From Rhea pennata (lineage: Eukaryota > Chordata > Aves > Rheiformes > Rheidae): a stretch of DNA of 64,000 nucleotides. The notes beneath the pieces were generated by a model. That model had not been told where the DNA came from and did no database searches. It saw nothing but the letters and a program-made list of their open reading frames with translations. The position numbers and the translations under genes were made by a program. Below, piece after piece: positions 62,138-64,000 of the stretch. Within the stretch, counting starts at the first letter, position 1. The number at the start of each line of letters is the position of its first letter. The stretch lies in contig NC_084687.1 in NCBI RefSeq assembly GCF_028389875.1, positions 7,848,157 to 7,912,156 of the forward strand, read 5' to 3'.

Positions 62138-64000
62138 TGCGGTATGTCTCTCAAACTAGCTGATGTGGAAAGGGAGTCAGGAATACCCCTGCAGCTGCTT
62201 TTCTTCCCAGGTAAGCTACACCTCAGAGTTTTAGTTTCCTTTTCCTACTTGATCTGCAGAGGTTCTTCTTTCTGGGAAGAATATATCAGCAAGACTCCTC
62301 CCCAGGACAGCACAACGTTGATATACACACACCCTTACTGTCATCATTGAGCGATGGGTGTGGTTTAGTTTCATAATAAGCTGTACAGCTCAACTGAAAT
62401 AAAGGTTTAGAAGAAGTCAAATACTGCTGGCATGATCATTCACCAAGAAATGTATCCTGGATAGAAGGCTAAAAAATGAGAGTCCCATCCCAGACAAGGG
62501 TTAGAATCAGTCTAGCTAGAACTGAGTAAATGAAGAACTGCTGGCAAGTAACAAGTACTCTATTGCTGAAAACTGAATATTGCAAATGTTCCAGTATACC
62601 TTATGGAGATAAGCACAGGAATCCAACATTAGCCTAAGGGCACTAGAAGCTGTTCATAGGAGCCCTGCAACAGCAAAATACATTTGAATTCACCTGTAGT
62701 TAGCATGCCTGTCATTGTAATTTAACATATGAGACTAAAATAAATTATTGCACAATTGTCCTTCAAAACTATACTTCAGGGGAAGTAGAAAGAGCAATCC
62801 TGTGCAAAACAAAGGAAGGAACTGGACTGCAATCCTCAGAATCCACGATAGAGATCATATAATTCCATCCTGGCAGAAATCAGAGTCAAGAGTTAATGAA
62901 CAAATCCTCCACAAAGCAGCTGCAATTGATTCACATTTTTATAAGGAAAAACAGAAATAAAATCTGAAACTGTAGTATTCCGGTGAAGTGCCCAGAAAGC
63001 ATATAGTAGTTTAAAGATGCAATAGAGTCATTTAAACATGCAAAAAATATAAGAAATTTTACAGAATGAGGTTAACGAAGCCAGCTCCTTACACTGTATT
63101 ATAACAAAAGTTACAGTAACTGATGTACTTTAATCTTAAACCAGGGAGCACTCTTTAGCATTTTGCCATTGGGTAAACAGTTAATGGTCTTACCTGCAGA
63201 GTGGATTAGCAGCAATGTTCTCTCTAGGCTCTGATCAAAAGCTACTGAAGTAACAAGAACAATGGTTTCACCATCAGAGAGGGTTTTCATGGCTGTAAAA
63301 ATTAAGTTTTCATAACATTACAAAGTCCAATATTCTGTAAATTTCAATGGAGTAGATGGAGTGCTGTCCTTGTGATACAAGTCCCAAGGGCCACAAGTGT
63401 ACAATTTTTAATTCCTCCCTACATGAGGAACCCAGGCAACTGAATAGACTGTGTAATCCACAGGTGAAAAATGTCCTGTACCTCCTTCCTAGATAGCATT
63501 TTCCAATTATTCTTTTATTTGAATAAAAGAAACAAGTGAACACAAGTCATAACGTTCTTGGCACAATTACAGTAGCTAATTAATAAGGTCCAGCTAGAAT
63601 AATACTTTACTCACAAAGCACATCCCCAGGAGCTTGCCAAACATAAAATAAATGAAAGAAAATGAGATAGGATTCTGGGAAAGAGGAAGTGAGGCCCATA
63701 GGTAGAGAAGAACAATTTATTTTGCTTTGCTTAAATTATATGAAATATATACATAAAGAATATAGAAAAAACCTCATCCATCAAGAAACTGTGGAGAACA
63801 GATTTAGGCAAAAGCAAACAAGGAAAAATCCAGAAAAGAAAAACAAATAGAAATAAAAATGAGAAATAGAGAAATGAAAATACAGTCTAGCAAGTCCATA
63901 CAAGGCTCTCAAATACAGTCCATACAAGACTGATCAGTACTCAGAACTGACAGCTGCCCAATATGGAACTAATGAGAACAAATAACAAATACAGGACAAA
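62138..64000. other. BCL2L15 5' flank, mostly without recognised genes
   Basis: In the conserved order AP4B1 should follow here on the same strand, but no AP4B1 C-terminal coding sequence is recognised. Apart from the exon-like segment at 63194-63292, only AT-rich sequence and chance open frames are seen. The right end (about 63700-63900) is A-rich on the plus strand. Confidence 0.55.
63194..63292 (-). other. Exon-like segment of unknown gene (99 nt, phase 1 to phase 1)
   Basis: On the minus strand a TTTTTACAG acceptor precedes and a CAG/GTAAGA donor follows a 99-nt segment open in only one frame. It would encode MKTLSDGETIVLVTSVAFDQ followed by SLERTLLLIHSA. I do not recognise the peptide; it does not match AP4B1, the expected neighbour. 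It has an ATG in good context (GCCATG). Its 3' phase would fit BCL2L15 exon 2, so it could be an alternative first exon of BCL2L15, an internal exon of an upstream gene, or chance. Confidence 0.4.

Overview
The window is vertebrate nuclear DNA, most likely from a bird. It carries four multi-exon protein genes with GT-AG introns, two CpG-island promoters and two CR1 LINE tails ending in the bird/reptile-type octamer repeat. The compact introns and sparse repeats favour a bird; a turtle or crocodilian is not strictly excluded. There is no sign of bacterial, viral or plasmid sequence. All four genes lie on the minus strand, head to tail. In transcriptional order, from high to low coordinates, they are BCL2L15 (CDS 62137 to 57922), PTPN22 (54751 to 35963), RSBN1 (33781 to 18035) and PHTF1 (13377 to 791). 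Each CDS was assembled exon by exon from splice sites, with reading phase agreeing at every junction, and was compared with remembered human proteins. The deduced lengths are 159, 795, 707 (from the MAAQ start) and 752 residues. This is the human chromosome 1p13.2 order, so the block is conserved synteny. 

Region by region: 1-790 is PHTF1 3' UTR. PHTF1 exons occupy 791-13377. A CpG island at about 12850-13640 holds the PHTF1 promoter, and the RSBN1 poly(A) signal (13673-13678) abuts its upstream edge. RSBN1 has a 3' UTR of about 4.4 kb and then seven coding exons up to a second CpG island (about 33040-34180), which carries two tandem ZNF143-type motifs and NRF1-type motifs. The PTPN22 poly(A) signal (34432-34437) lies about 650 bp upstream of the RSBN1 start. 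PTPN22 spans 21 coding exons. A gene-free stretch follows (54752-57740), then the four coding exons of BCL2L15. The last 1.8 kb (62138-64000) holds one orphan exon-like segment that I could not assign. 

The genes do not form an operon-like pathway. PHTF1 encodes a multi-pass ER membrane protein, RSBN1 a nuclear JmjC-family H4K20 demethylase, PTPN22 the lymphoid phosphatase LYP/PEP, and BCL2L15 a BCL-2 family protein. PTPN22, RSBN1 and PHTF1 are the partners of the PTPN12, RSBN1L and PHTF2 cluster elsewhere in vertebrate genomes, so the block is one half of an ancient duplicated segment. I found no clearly new biological system. The points most worth a second look are the orphan phase-1/phase-1 exon at 63194-63292, the paired ZNF143 motifs of RSBN1, the 45-nt U-run at the last BCL2L15 acceptor, and the Z-DNA-prone tract just upstream of a PHTF1 acceptor.
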